Source: JBEBVQ01 sp037190845 (lineage in GTDB: Bacteria; Bacteroidota; Bacteroidia; Chitinophagales; Chitinophagaceae). Taken from it: a DNA stretch of 21,808 bases. The notes beneath the pieces are model-generated. The model was not told the DNA's origin, did no database searches, and worked only from the letters and a program-made list of their open reading frames with translations. Location of the stretch: contig JBBCJI010000020.1 in assembly GCA_037190845.1 (NCBI GenBank), forward strand, positions 1 through 21,808, given 5' to 3'. The translations under genes and the position numbers were made by a program. This document shows, piece after piece, positions 9,785 to 17,805 of this stretch; the first letter of the stretch is position 1; the number at the start of each line of letters is the position of its first letter.

Positions 9785-11980
9785 TTATCCAAGGAATAAC
9801 AGTTCGCGATACTTCGGCAGAGGCCACAGTTTATCATCCACGATCAGCTCCAGCTTATCGGCATGATAACGGATCTTGTCGAAATGTACCTTGACTTCAT
9901 TGCAATACATGGCCGCACGTTTGTGTGCGCTATCTTCTTTATTAGCCTTTTTTCTCGCTTCGATCATAGATTCCACATTGTCGTTGATCTCGCGTATATG
10001 CCTGCTTACCACCTGTACCAGATTGAGCTGTGAGCGGTAGTCTTCTGCTTCTAGCCCAAGCTCTTTCAGTCCTTTTACGTTTTGGATCAGTACGTTCTGA
10101 TAATTGACGGCGGCCGGCAGTATGTGGTTGGTAGCTATATAGCCGAGGATGCGTGCCTCGATCTGGACCTTCTTGATGTAATCTTCCAGCATGATCTCAT
10201 GGCGGGCTTCCAGTTCACGCTCTGTGTAGATGCTGTTATTAAAGAATACCTGTTTTCCCTTTTCGGAAATAAGTGCATCCAGCGCCTCCGGTGTGGTTTT
10301 GAAATTGCTCAGTCCGCGTTTTTTTGCTTCTTGTGCCCATTCTTCGCTATAATTATCGCCTTCAAAACGGATGTTTTTAGAGGATGCAATATAATCGCGC
10401 AGCACCTGCAGAATGGCGATTTCTTTCTTTTCTCCTTTCTCAATCAGCGTGTCCACCTGTTTCTTGAAATCCCTGAGGGTTTCTGTCATGATGGTGTTGA
10501 GGATCGTCATCGGAGAGCCGCAGTTGGCAGAAGATCCTACTGCACGGAATTCAAATTTATTCCCGGTGAAGGCAAAGGGGCTGGTACGGTTCCTGTCGGT
10601 GTTGTCCATCAGGAGTTCCGGTATCTGTTTATGTATGTCGAGTTTCAGGATCACTTCATCTTGTTCTGTAAACCGCTCGGTAACACGTGTTTCGATTTCG
10701 TCGAGCACGCTGCTTAGGTAGGAGCCGATATATACAGAAATAATAGCGGGAGGCGCTTCGTTGGCGCCGAGGCGATGGTCGTTGCCGGCCGAAGCGATTG
10801 CCGCACGCAGCAGATCGGCATAGTCATGTACGGCTTTGATTGTGTTCACAAAGAAAGTCAGGAACATGAGATTGGTACGCGGTGTGCGGCCGGGGGCCAG
10901 CAGGTTGACGCCGGTATCCGTAGCAATGCTCCAGTTGTTATGCTTGCCGCTTCCGTTCACACCGGCAAACGGTTTTTCATGCAGCAGTACTTTCAGCTTG
11001 TGACGTTTGGCTACTTTGGTCATTACATCCATCAGCAGGGTATTATGATCTACTGCGATGTTGACTTCTTCGAAGATCGGTGCGCATTCAAACTGACCCG
11101 GCGCCACTTCATTATGACGGGTACGCAGGGGGATACCCAGCTTGTATGATTCCTGTTCAAAGTCTTGCATGAACTCAAACACCCTTTCGGCAATGGAGCC
11201 GAAATAGTGATCTTCAAGCTGCTGACCTTTGGCCGGAGCGTGGCCTACCAGCGTACGTCCGCACATCACCAGGTCGGGGCGGGCATTCGCGAGACTTTCG
11301 TCTACAACAAAATATTCCTGCTCCCAGCCCAGGGTGGCAGTTACCTTACTTACATTCTTGTCAAAATAATGACAGACATCGACCGCTGCTTTATCAAGCG
11401 CTGCTGCAGATTTGAGCAGCGGTGCTTTATAATCGAGCGACTCTCCGTTGTATGCGATGAAAATAGTGGGTATGCACAGTGTTTTGCCTTGTCCGTTCTC
11501 AATAATGAAGGCAGGGGAAGACGGATCCCAGGCGGTATAGCCACGTGCTTCAAACGTGGCGCGTATGCCACCGTTCGGGAACGAAGAAGCGTCCGGCTCC
11601 TGCTGGATGAGCGCGTCGCCGTCGAATAATTCGAATGCCGAGCCATCACTCTTTATGGTAAAAAAGGAGTCGTGCTTTTCTGCCGTAGTTCCGGTAAGCG
11701 GCTGGAACCAGTGAGAAAAATGCGTTACACCGCGTTCTTCCGCCCAGGCTTTCATGCCGGCTGCGATCTGGTCTGCCATACGACGGTCCAGCTTGTCGGC
11801 GTTTTTGATGGAATTCATCAGGCTTTTGTATGCCTCATCGCTCAGATACTCCCGCATGGCCCGCCCCGTGAAAACATGACTGTTAAAGATGGCGGAGATA
11901 CGTTTTCCGTTGTAATTATTTATTTTTTTTCCTTTGTTGCCGGCCTCCTTTAAGGCGTCAAAGCGCAATTGTGCGTTCAT
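9785..11980 (-). CDS. glnN: Glutamine synthetase type III
   Basis: This enzyme makes glutamine from glutamate, ammonia and ATP in the cytoplasm and is the entry point for ammonium assimilation. The 731-residue length is typical of the GSIII family (first described in Bacteroides fragilis) and far longer than the GSI or GSII subunits. The N-terminal family signature FEARGYTAWDP is at 143-152. The metal-binding LGWEQEYF is at 217-224. RHNEVAPGQFE (288-298), NGSGKHNNWS (342-351) and the DRNRTSPFAF...KFEFRAVG segment (462-482) form the active site and ATP/glutamate pocket. The C-terminal extension with the family's helical region is complete. It is the last gene of a minus-strand run, 102 bases after the transferase, and probably has its own promoter in that gap. 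In some genomes the gene is called glnA; the product assignment is firm. Confidence 0.96.
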   Translation of the reverse strand: MNAQLRFDALKEAGNKGKKINNYNGKRISAIFNSHVFTGRAMREYLSDEAYKSLMNSIKNADKLDRRMADQIAAGMKAWAEERGVTHFSHWFQPLTGTTAEKHDSFFTIKSDGSAFELFDGDALIQQEPDASSFPNGGIRATFEARGYTAWDPSSPAFIIENGQGKTLCIPTIFIAYNGESLDYKAPLLKSAAALDKAAVDVCHYFDKNVSKVTATLGWEQEYFVVDESLANARPDLVMCGRTLVGHAPAKGQQLEDHYFGSIAERVFEFMQDFEQESYKLGIPLRTRHNEVAPGQFECAPIFEEVNIAVDHNTLLMDVMTKVAKRHKLKVLLHEKPFAGVNGSGKHNNWSIATDTGVNLLAPGRTPRTNLMFLTFFVNTIKAVHDYADLLRAAIASAGNDHRLGANEAPPAIISVYIGSYLSSVLDEIETRVTERFTEQDEVILKLDIHKQIPELLMDNTDRNRTSPFAFTGNKFEFRAVGSSANCGSPMTILNTIMTETLRDFKKQVDTLIEKGEKKEIAILQVLRDYIASSKNIRFEGDNYSEEWAQEAKKRGLSNFKTTPEALDALISEKGKQVFFNNSIYTERELEARHEIMLEDYIKKVQIEARILGYIATNHILPAAVNYQNVLIQNVKGLKELGLEAEDYRSQLNLVQVVSRHIREINDNVESMIEARKKANKEDSAHKRAAMYCNEVKVHFDKIRYHADKLELIVDDKLWPLPKYRELLFLG

Positions 11981-12003
11981 AAATAAAGATATGAAATTTT
12001 ATG

Positions 12004-12011
12004 CAAAGTAA
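12004..12011 (-). promoter_or_regulatory. Possible -7 promoter element for glutamine synthetase
   Basis: Read on the minus strand, TTACTTTG matches TAnnTTTG at five of six fixed positions. It lies 23 bases upstream of the start codon, in a very AT-rich 102-base gap. No clear TTTG -33 box sits at the expected spacing. The call rests on position and one degenerate match only. Confidence 0.28.
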
Positions 12012-12082
12012 ATAATTTTGCATGAAAAGAACATTTTTTTTCTTCTTTTCATTAGAAAAGACAATATTAAAAATTAATAAAT

Positions 12083-12730
12083 TTAAATAACATGACCTGG
12101 ATATGCACTTGCTTTATTCACTATAGCCATTGCAAAGTGTTCATATACAATTCCTTTCAGCGAAGCCGGGGTATTTCTTTTTGTTGATTTAATATTTATT
12201 TCTATATCAAAAGTCCCTGTTGCAGATGGAGAAATCCTGATGATAGGAAGCTGGGCGATAAAATCTACCTTGCGGTTACCCTGCCATTTGTAAGCAGCTT
12301 CTTTGGCACACCAGGCAAGGGTGATTATTTTGTCATCATTACCGGCAAGCAGTTGTTCTTCGGGAGAGAGGAATTTTTGCTGTAGTGTGTGCATTCGCGG
12401 ATGCCATCGCTGGATGTCTATGCCTGCTTCTGTATCCGGGCTTACTACTGCAGCGACGTACGGCCAGGAGTGTGAGATGGAGAAAAAATATTTGTTACCC
12501 GCAATACGTGGTTTGTCATGCGCATCGGGAAGGATATGGTGCAGTGGGAAATCTTCCTGCAAAAATTTAAGCAGGAAGCGGCCGGCCAGGCGTTCCATCC
12601 GTCGTTTTTCATTCCGGATGCCGGGAAATACCAAGCCGGTCGCTTGAATAAAAAACGATTCCGGTTCTTCGATTTTCCAGATTGCGGCTGTGCTGCCATC
12701 ATCGTTATTCCATTGGTTTAATAACGCCAT
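12083..12730 (-). CDS. 4'-phosphopantetheinyl transferase superfamily protein (Sfp type)
   Basis: Enzymes of this family move the phosphopantetheine arm of coenzyme A onto a conserved serine of acyl or peptidyl carrier proteins. An ATG at 12754 would give 223 residues, but it lies at the very edge of a perfect palindrome, so the ATG at 12730 (MALLNQW..., 215 residues) is preferred. Residue numbers here use the longer form: FSISHS at 91-96, GIDIQ at 111-115 with the Mg-binding Asp113, and WCAKEAAYK at 148-156 with Glu152 and Lys156. These match the Sfp-family signature (GIDIE ... WxxKEAxxK). Length and motifs fit the two-domain Sfp form rather than the short AcpS form. No polyketide or peptide synthetase gene is nearby, so the target is probably the housekeeping ACP or a distant cluster. 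Confidence 0.88.
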   Translation of the reverse strand: MALLNQWNNDDGSTAAIWKIEEPESFFIQATGLVFPGIRNEKRRMERLAGRFLLKFLQEDFPLHHILPDAHDKPRIAGNKYFFSISHSWPYVAAVVSPDTEAGIDIQRWHPRMHTLQQKFLSPEEQLLAGNDDKIITLAWCAKEAAYKWQGNRKVDFIAQLPIIRISPSATGTFDIEINIKSTKRNTPASLKGIVYEHFAMAIVNKASAYPGHVI

Positions 12731-12753
12731 AGTATGTTTTTTCCGCACCGTCA

Positions 12754-12779
12754 TAGAGACGGATAATTATCCGTCTCTA
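12754..12779. repeat. Perfect 26-base palindrome (TAGAGACGGATAA core), REP-like intergenic element
   Basis: Bases 12754-12779 are an exact palindrome: a TAGAGACGGATAA arm meets its reverse complement with no spacer. A related short run (CCGTCCCTACGG) follows at 12786-12797, reaching into the 3' end of the FAA hydrolase gene. There is no T-run on either side, so a simple intrinsic terminator is unlikely. Palindromes with GTAGAGACG arms are, from general knowledge, dispersed repeats in several bacterial genomes; whether this is one of them needs a genome search. Confidence 0.7.
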
Positions 12780-12790
12780 CAATTCCGTCC

Positions 12791-13801
12791 CTACGGCAAT
12801 TTCTTCTGTGCCAGTATGCTCCAGTCAGTCTTTTCTGCAACGATCCTGTTCGTCAGCAGTCCCAGCCCGTCAATTTCCATTTCCACCACATCGCCGTCCT
12901 GCAGCCATTGAGGTTTGTAATTGGGGTCGTTCAGCAGTCCGGTTCCGTTCAGCTCCAGGAAGCATCCGGTGCCTACCGTACCGCTGCCGATCACGTCGCC
13001 GGGCAGGATGTCTGCGCCATAAGCACATCGTTCGATGATCTCTGCAAAGGTCCAATCCATATCTCCCATGTTGCCTTCGCTCACTTGTATGCCATTTACG
13101 CGGCATTTCATGGTGAGATTGTAGCTGTTGCCGGTATGGCCGGGCTTGGGCGATGTTTTATAGGATTCCAGTTCGTCGGGGGTTACCAGTACAGGGCCGA
13201 TTACGGTGCTGAAGTCCTTACCTTTTGCAGGTCCGAGGTTAAGCAGCATTTCCTCCATCTGGAGCGTGCGTGCGCTCATATCGTTCATGATCATGTAGCC
13301 GGCGATGTAGTCATCGGCATGTTCTGCTTTTACATTCCGTCCTCTGCGCCCGAGTACCACGGCAGCTTCCAGCTCAAAATCCAGTTTGTGGAAGTGGTCG
13401 GGCATGCACAGGATATCGCCGGGACCCTGTATCGCATTATGGTTGGTGAAATAAAATATCGGGTATTGATCAAATTCCGGGATCATATCCACGCGGCGGT
13501 TGCGGCGGGCGGCAGCTACGTGCTGGCGGAAAGCGTACCCGTCGCGGCATGAAGCGGGATTGGGAACCGGAGCGAGCAGCGGAGCGCTTTCATAGGGAAT
13601 GCCGGCATCCTGCAGCAGCTTGCCTTCGCGGATTCGGGCTTCGGCTTCGCGTGCGTATCCCGACAGGTTGTCCCAGTCCTGCAGCAATTCCATCATCGTG
13701 ACCGGCAATCTGTTGTCGGCATTGTTTGTATCATACAACCGGCCGTCTACATATAACGCCAGTTGCTGCCGGCCCTGCCGGCTGTAGGTAGCTAATTTCA
13801 T
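12791..13801 (-). CDS. Fumarylacetoacetate hydrolase (FAH) family protein
   Basis: The protein has 336 residues and starts MKLATYSRQGRQQL, an N-terminus typical of bacterial FAH-like enzymes of about 330 residues. The family cleaves or hydrates 2,4-diketo and 2-oxo acids using a divalent metal. The expected metal ligands are visible: the Glu-x-Glu pair in DFELEAAVVLG and the Asp in MNDMSARTLQ. GPAKGKDFSTVIGP and GSGTVGTGC are further family motifs. The best-known member acts last in tyrosine degradation, but no homogentisate dioxygenase or other tyrosine-pathway gene is next to it, so the substrate is left open. It is the first gene of the minus-strand run, with the transferase 60 bases downstream. 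It is divergent from the carbonic anhydrase gene. Confidence 0.88.
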   Translation of the reverse strand: MKLATYSRQGRQQLALYVDGRLYDTNNADNRLPVTMMELLQDWDNLSGYAREAEARIREGKLLQDAGIPYESAPLLAPVPNPASCRDGYAFRQHVAAARRNRRVDMIPEFDQYPIFYFTNHNAIQGPGDILCMPDHFHKLDFELEAAVVLGRRGRNVKAEHADDYIAGYMIMNDMSARTLQMEEMLLNLGPAKGKDFSTVIGPVLVTPDELESYKTSPKPGHTGNSYNLTMKCRVNGIQVSEGNMGDMDWTFAEIIERCAYGADILPGDVIGSGTVGTGCFLELNGTGLLNDPNYKPQWLQDGDVVEMEIDGLGLLTNRIVAEKTDWSILAQKKLP

Positions 13802-13883
13802 CTGTTTAGTTATTTATTTTCAAGGTATCAGGTAAATGATTCCCGTATTATGCGCTGTAAAAGTATATAGAATTATCGGGAAG

Positions 13884-13966
13884 GAGTGATGAATGATGAA
13901 TTATGAGTGATGAGTTAATTCACTCATAATTCATCATTCATAACTCATCACTCGTTTCGTTTTTCT
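13884..13966. repeat. Long inverted repeat of ATGA-type words in a divergent intergenic region
   Basis: Bases 13889-13909 pair perfectly with 13921-13941 (21-bp stem, 11-base loop). An outer 5-bp stem (13884-13888 with 13949-13953) is separated by a 7-base bulge. A T-rich tract follows at 13954-13966. The right arm (13928-13950) shares 23 identical bases with the palindrome downstream of dnaK at 17838-17860. Because the flanking genes are divergent (FAH minus, carbonic anhydrase plus), it cannot be the terminator of either neighbour. It is more likely a dispersed element or an insulator between the two promoters. Confidence 0.75.
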
Positions 13967-14009
13967 GTTAAAAAAAAGTTGTAGTGATCTACTTAATACC
14001 ATCCTGTCC

Positions 14010-14017
14010 TATCATTG
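14010..14017 (+). promoter_or_regulatory. Possible -7 promoter element for carbonic anhydrase
   Basis: TATCATTG matches the Bacteroidota -7 consensus TAnnTTTG at five of six fixed positions and sits 22 bases before the ATG at 14040. I see no good -33 element, so this is a weak, position-based call. Confidence 0.25.
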
Positions 14018-14039
14018 CAAGACTTCAAACCAACAGCGT

Positions 14040-14690
14040 ATGACTACTTACGAACAAATTTTCGAGAATAACCGCAAATGGGTGGAACAGCACACAGCAG
14101 AGGATCCCGACTTTTTTAAAGAGATTGCAAAAGATCAGTCGCCGGATTATCTCTATATCGGATGCTCAGACAGCCGTGTTCCCGCAAATGATATTACAGG
14201 CTTGGCGCCTGGTGAGCTGTTTGTGCATCGCAATATTGCCAACCTGGTCAATAATATTGATCTGAATGCAGCGAGCGTAGTCAATTATGCGGTGAAGTAT
14301 CTCGGCGTGAAGCACATCATTGTCTGTGGCCATTATAACTGCGGCGGTGTAAAGGCTGCGATGGAACCTAAGAATCTGGGCATTCTCAATCCCTGGCTCC
14401 GGAATATCCGCGATGTATACCGGCTGCATCAGACCGAGCTGGATGCTATTGAAGATCTGCATGCGCGATATAACCGTCTTGTTGAGCTAAATGTGCAGGA
14501 GCAATGTGTCAATGTTATTAAAATGGCGGTAGTACAGGAAGTTTATGAAGAGAAGGGGTACCCGATCGTACATGGATGGGTTTTTGATCTGCATAACGGG
14601 TTGATCAAAGACCTGGAAATTGACTTTAAAAAAGAATTGAAGCATATCCAGGAAATATACGACCTGACGGGGAATAAGAAGTTGATATAG
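14040..14690 (+). CDS. can: Beta-class carbonic anhydrase
   Basis: The 216-residue protein interconverts carbon dioxide and bicarbonate in the cytoplasm, supplying bicarbonate for carboxylation reactions and helping pH balance. The beta-class zinc site is complete: Cys42 in GCSDSRVPA, with the catalytic Asp44-Arg46 dyad, then His98 and Cys101 in VCGHYNCGG. The LAPGELFVHRNIANLV segment (55-70) is a second family signature. There is no signal peptide. Length matches the E. coli Can/CynT group. It is divergent from the FAH gene and followed after 132 bases by the acyltransferase gene. Confidence 0.95.
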   Translation: MTTYEQIFENNRKWVEQHTAEDPDFFKEIAKDQSPDYLYIGCSDSRVPANDITGLAPGELFVHRNIANLVNNIDLNAASVVNYAVKYLGVKHIIVCGHYNCGGVKAAMEPKNLGILNPWLRNIRDVYRLHQTELDAIEDLHARYNRLVELNVQEQCVNVIKMAVVQEVYEEKGYPIVHGWVFDLHNGLIKDLEIDFKKELKHIQEIYDLTGNKKLI

Positions 14691-14717
14691 TTTGACTAAA
14701 CTTAAGACCCAAGCATT

Positions 14718-14769
14718 AATGTGTTGGATATGGTAGATGCGATCGCGCGTTTGCCCTATTCAACACATT
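14718..14769 (+). terminator. Candidate stem-loop terminator after carbonic anhydrase
   Basis: AATGTGTTG at 14718-14726 pairs exactly with CAACACATT at 14761-14769, and the stem extends inward a few more pairs with one wobble and one mismatch. The loop contains the self-complementary GCGATCGC. It lies 28 bases after the carbonic anhydrase stop. There is no strong T-run behind it, so its strength as an intrinsic terminator is uncertain. Confidence 0.4.
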
Positions 14770-14822
14770 TGTCACATTGAATGGATCATGTAATTTCGCT
14801 TTTGCCCCGGCGTTAATGTTCC

Positions 14823-15698
14823 ATGGTCTATTATCTGTTACTTGTATTTTTATATCCGCTCTCTTTATTGCCACTGCGCATCCTTTATATCTTTTCGGAT
14901 GTTGCGTTTCTGTTTTTATATTATTTCCCTGGTTACAGGAAGGCGCTGATTTTCCGAAATATGAAACATGCTTTCCCGGAGAAGTCCGTTGCAGAGATAC
15001 GTGTGATCATGCGCGGTTTTTATCGCAGTTTTGCGGATCAGTGGATGGAAACGTTGAAGTTACTTTCCATCTCCCGGAAAGAGTTGACCCGGCGGGTTTC
15101 CGGTAATTGGGAGATCTTCCGGGAGTTGAATGAAAAAGAGAAAAACAGCTATGCTCTGTTAGGGCATACCTTTAACTGGGAATGGGCCAATCTTGCCTGT
15201 CAATATCAATCGCAGCAACAGTTTGCAGGTGTATATCTGCCGCTTACCAACAAGCCGTTCGATCGTATCATGCGTAAGATACGAACTCGTGGCGGAGGAT
15301 GGCTTATCTCAATGAAAGCACTCCGGGCAGGTCTGCTGCAGGTGAAAAATGTGCGTCATATCATAGGGATGATCGCCGACCAGAACCCTTCCGTTACAGA
15401 AGTTGCTATGTGGCTGCCTTTTATGAACCGGAAGGCGCCGTTTTTCCGTGGGCCGGAACAAATGGCTGTCCGGGCAAAAGGCGCTGTCGTATTTGCCGGT
15501 ATCCGGAAGGTAAAACGTGGTTATTATCATGTGGCGCTCCGGATCCTTACGGAAGATGCATCACAGATGGCGCCCGGAGAGATCACTCGCCAGTACGTTG
15601 CTTTTATGGAACGCCAGATTATCCTGCAGCCGGAAAACTGGTTGTGGAGCCACAACCGCTGGAAATATAAATATAATTACAATGAGTCAATTAGCTGA
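14823..15698 (+). CDS. Lysophospholipid acyltransferase, LpxL/HtrB-like
   Basis: The 291-residue protein fits the LpxL/HtrB family, which adds secondary acyl chains to lipid A; some relatives acylate other lipids. An N-terminal hydrophobic segment (about 3-35) would anchor it in the inner membrane. The catalytic H-x4-D/E motif is at His115-Glu120 (GHTFNWEW). Other family blocks are IADQNP at 184-189 and the C-terminal WLWSHNRWK at 273-281. In Bacteroidota this type is usually annotated simply as a lysophospholipid acyltransferase family protein, so a precise acceptor cannot be named. Another ATG lies 7 bases upstream but out of frame. The stop codon overlaps the first of several ATTAGCT repeats. 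dnaK follows on the same strand after 198 bases, with its own promoter-like site. Confidence 0.88.
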   Translation: MVYYLLLVFLYPLSLLPLRILYIFSDVAFLFLYYFPGYRKALIFRNMKHAFPEKSVAEIRVIMRGFYRSFADQWMETLKLLSISRKELTRRVSGNWEIFRELNEKEKNSYALLGHTFNWEWANLACQYQSQQQFAGVYLPLTNKPFDRIMRKIRTRGGGWLISMKALRAGLLQVKNVRHIIGMIADQNPSVTEVAMWLPFMNRKAPFFRGPEQMAVRAKGAVVFAGIRKVKRGYYHVALRILTEDASQMAPGEITRQYVAFMERQIILQPENWLWSHNRWKYKYNYNESIS

Positions 15699-15744
15699 TA
15701 AGCCGATTAGCTAATGATTCCCTCGCGACAGGTATTAGCTAATA
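15690..15744. repeat. Cluster of ATTAGCT repeats able to form alternative hairpins
   Basis: ATTAGCT occurs at 15690-15696, and the self-complementary ATTAGCTAAT at 15706-15715 and 15734-15743. The first and second can pair (7 bp, 12-base loop), or the second and third (10 bp, 18-base loop). The cluster spans the acyltransferase stop codon, so it may shape the 3' end of that transcript. No T-run follows. Confidence 0.45.
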
Positions 15745-15763
15745 CAGATACTGTAACCACCTT

Positions 15764-15780
15764 TGTCAGTCTTACTGACA
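15764..15780. promoter_or_regulatory. TGTCAGT-N3-ACTGACA dyad upstream of dnaK, candidate operator
   Basis: Two perfect 7-base arms are separated by CTT, centred about 125 bases upstream of the dnaK start and about 65 bases upstream of the candidate -7 box. It does not resemble the CIRCE element bound by HrcA (TTAGCACTC-N9-GAGTGCTAA). The symmetry suggests a dimeric DNA-binding protein. Its identity is unknown. Confidence 0.45.
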
Positions 15781-15811
15781 TTATTGCACAAATTACCGGT
15801 ATGGTATATTT

Positions 15812-15843
15812 CTTGTCATAATCCTAACAATCGTGTATGTTTC
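15812..15843 (+). promoter_or_regulatory. Promoter of dnaK, Bacteroidota type
   Basis: CTTG at 15812-15815 and TATGTTTC at 15836-15843 are separated by 20 bases and match TTTG / TAnnTTTG at three of four and five of six fixed positions. The predicted start near 15850 leaves an AT-rich leader of about 45 bases before the ATG at 15897, which is usual for Bacteroidota. A small dyad (GTATG-TTT-CATAC, 15835-15847) overlaps the -7 box. Confidence 0.5.
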
Positions 15844-15896
15844 ATACGACAGATTGATTTAATTATTATTAATTATTTTATATTAACAATACAGCT

Positions 15897-17801
15897 ATGG
15901 GAAAAATTATAGGTATTGACCTGGGTACAACCAACTCGTGCGTTTCTGTAATGGAAGGCAATGAACCGGTGGTAATTGCAAATGATGAAGGGCGTCGCAC
16001 CACGCCTTCCGTGGTGGCATTTTTGAAGAATGGAGAACGTAAGGTCGGAGACCCGGCCAAACGTCAGGCTATTACCAACCCGGTGAATACGATCATGTCC
16101 ATAAAACGTTTTATGGGCCGCCGTTATGATGAGATCGGCAACGAAATGACGCATAACTCATACAAACTTGCTAAAGGTGAAAACAATACGCCGCGTGTAG
16201 ATATTGATGGTCGTATGTATACTCCGCAGGAAATCTCTGCAATGATCCTTCAGAAGATGAAGAAAACAGCGGAAGAGTTTCTCGGTCAGGATGTAAACGA
16301 AGCGGTGATTACGGTGCCTGCTTATTTTAATGATGCACAGCGTCAGGCTACCAAAGAGGCGGGAGAGATCGCAGGTCTGAATGTACGCCGTATCATCAAC
16401 GAACCGACAGCTGCAGCCCTCGCTTACGGTCTGGATAAACAGCACGCAGACAGCAAGATTGCCGTATTTGACCTGGGTGGTGGTACATTCGATATATCTA
16501 TCCTCGAATTGGGAGACGGGGTATTTGAAGTGAAGTCCACCAACGGTGATACGCACCTTGGAGGTGATGATTTCGATAAAGTGATCATGGACTGGCTGGC
16601 AGAAGAATTTAAAAAGGACGAAGCCGTAGACCTGCACAAAGATCCGATGGCATGGCAGCGTCTTAAGGAAGCAGCAGAGAAGGCCAAGATCGAATTGTCT
16701 TCTTCTCAGGAAACAGAGATCAACCTGCCTTATATCACTGCGGTAGACGGCGCGCCCAAGCACCTTGTGCGCAAGCTGACCCGTGCGAAATTTGAACAAC
16801 TGGCTGACAGCCTCGTAGAACGTACGCTGGAACCCTGTCGTAAAGCCTTGCAAGACGCAGGTCTGAGCACAAGTGATATTGATGAAGTGATCCTCGTGGG
16901 TGGTTCTACCCGTATCCCGAAGATCCAGGAAGTAGTGGAAAAATTCTTTGGTAAAAAACCTAATAAAGGTGTGAACCCCGATGAGGTGGTAGCCATTGGT
17001 GCTGCAATCCAGGGTGGTGTACTCACTGGTGATGTAAAGGATGTATTACTCCTCGATGTTACTCCGCTGAGCCTCGGTATCGAAACTTACGGCGGCGTGA
17101 TGACGCGCCTGATCGAAAGTAATACCACCATCCCCACCAAGAAGAGCGAGACATTCTCTACTGCCAGCGACAACCAGCCCAGTGTTGAGATCAATGTAAT
17201 ACAGGGTGAGCGTCCGATGGCGAAGGATAATAAATCCCTCGGACGTTTTATCCTCGATGGTATCCCTCCTGCCCCGCGTGGTGTGCCCCAGGTAGAAGTG
17301 ATCTTTGATATTGACGCGAACGGTATCCTCAGTGTAACCGCTAAGGATAAAGGAACAGGTAAGCAGCAGAACATCCGTATTGAAGCCGGCAGCGGCCTGA
17401 ACAAGGAAGAGATCGAAAGAATGAAAAACGAGGCCAAGGCGAATGAAGAGAGTGATAAGAAAGTGCGTGAGAAAGTTGAAAAAATGAATATGGCGGATGG
17501 TCTTGTGTTCAGTACTGAAAAACAACTGAAAGAATACGGAGATAAAATACCGGCCGATCAGAAGATGGTTATTGAGGGCGCTGTGAGCAAGCTGAAAGAT
17601 GCCCACAAAGCTGAAGACCTCGAAGGCATTGATAAGGCTGCCGAAGAGTTGAATGCTGCATGGCAGGCTGCAAGTCAACATATCTACAACGCCCAGCAAC
17701 AGCAGGGTGGCGGTGATGCCGCAAATGGAGCGCAACAGCAAACCGGAGACAACAACGGCGGCGATAATATTGCTGATGCGGAGTATGAGGAAGTGAAGTG
17801 A
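15897..17801 (+). CDS. dnaK: Molecular chaperone DnaK (Hsp70)
   Basis: The 634-residue protein is a complete Hsp70, an ATP-driven chaperone that binds unfolded peptides with DnaJ and GrpE. The ATPase domain carries IGIDLGTTNSC (5-15), VFDLGGGTFDIS (190-201) and VILVGGSTRIP (331-341). The interdomain linker and start of the substrate domain are VLLLDVTPLSLGIET (383-397). The C-terminal lid ends in a Gln/Gly/Asn-rich stretch and a conserved acidic tail (ADAEYEEVK). No grpE or dnaJ flanks it, so dnaK stands alone here between the acyltransferase and a two-component locus. It has its own promoter-like site and a strong terminator 5 bases after the stop. Confidence 0.98.
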   Translation: MGKIIGIDLGTTNSCVSVMEGNEPVVIANDEGRRTTPSVVAFLKNGERKVGDPAKRQAITNPVNTIMSIKRFMGRRYDEIGNEMTHNSYKLAKGENNTPRVDIDGRMYTPQEISAMILQKMKKTAEEFLGQDVNEAVITVPAYFNDAQRQATKEAGEIAGLNVRRIINEPTAAALAYGLDKQHADSKIAVFDLGGGTFDISILELGDGVFEVKSTNGDTHLGGDDFDKVIMDWLAEEFKKDEAVDLHKDPMAWQRLKEAAEKAKIELSSSQETEINLPYITAVDGAPKHLVRKLTRAKFEQLADSLVERTLEPCRKALQDAGLSTSDIDEVILVGGSTRIPKIQEVVEKFFGKKPNKGVNPDEVVAIGAAIQGGVLTGDVKDVLLLDVTPLSLGIETYGGVMTRLIESNTTIPTKKSETFSTASDNQPSVEINVIQGERPMAKDNKSLGRFILDGIPPAPRGVPQVEVIFDIDANGILSVTAKDKGTGKQQNIRIEAGSGLNKEEIERMKNEAKANEESDKKVREKVEKMNMADGLVFSTEKQLKEYGDKIPADQKMVIEGAVSKLKDAHKAEDLEGIDKAAEELNAAWQAASQHIYNAQQQQGGGDAANGAQQQTGDNNGGDNIADAEYEEVK

Positions 17802-17805
17802 GTTA

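Noticed and set aside
10082..11629. Several plus-strand open frames opposite glutamine synthetase
   Set aside because: They overlap the conserved catalytic blocks of the glutamine synthetase in antisense and have low-complexity, motif-free translations.
12908..13552. 214-codon plus-strand open frame opposite the FAH-family gene
   Set aside because: The minus-strand frame carries clear FAH motifs; the antisense frame has none.
14736..14746. GCGATCGC octamer resembling the cyanobacterial HIP1 repeat
   Set aside because: A single occurrence in a hairpin loop, and all genes point to Bacteroidota; treated as chance.
15699..15896. CIRCE-type HrcA operator before dnaK
   Set aside because: No TTAGCACTC / GAGTGCTAA pair is present; the TTAGCT repeats only superficially resemble one half.
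16158..17741. Two long minus-strand open frames (231 codons each) opposite dnaK
   Set aside because: Long antisense frames opposite dnaK are a known by-product of its codon bias. The translations show no domain, no signal and no plausible start context.
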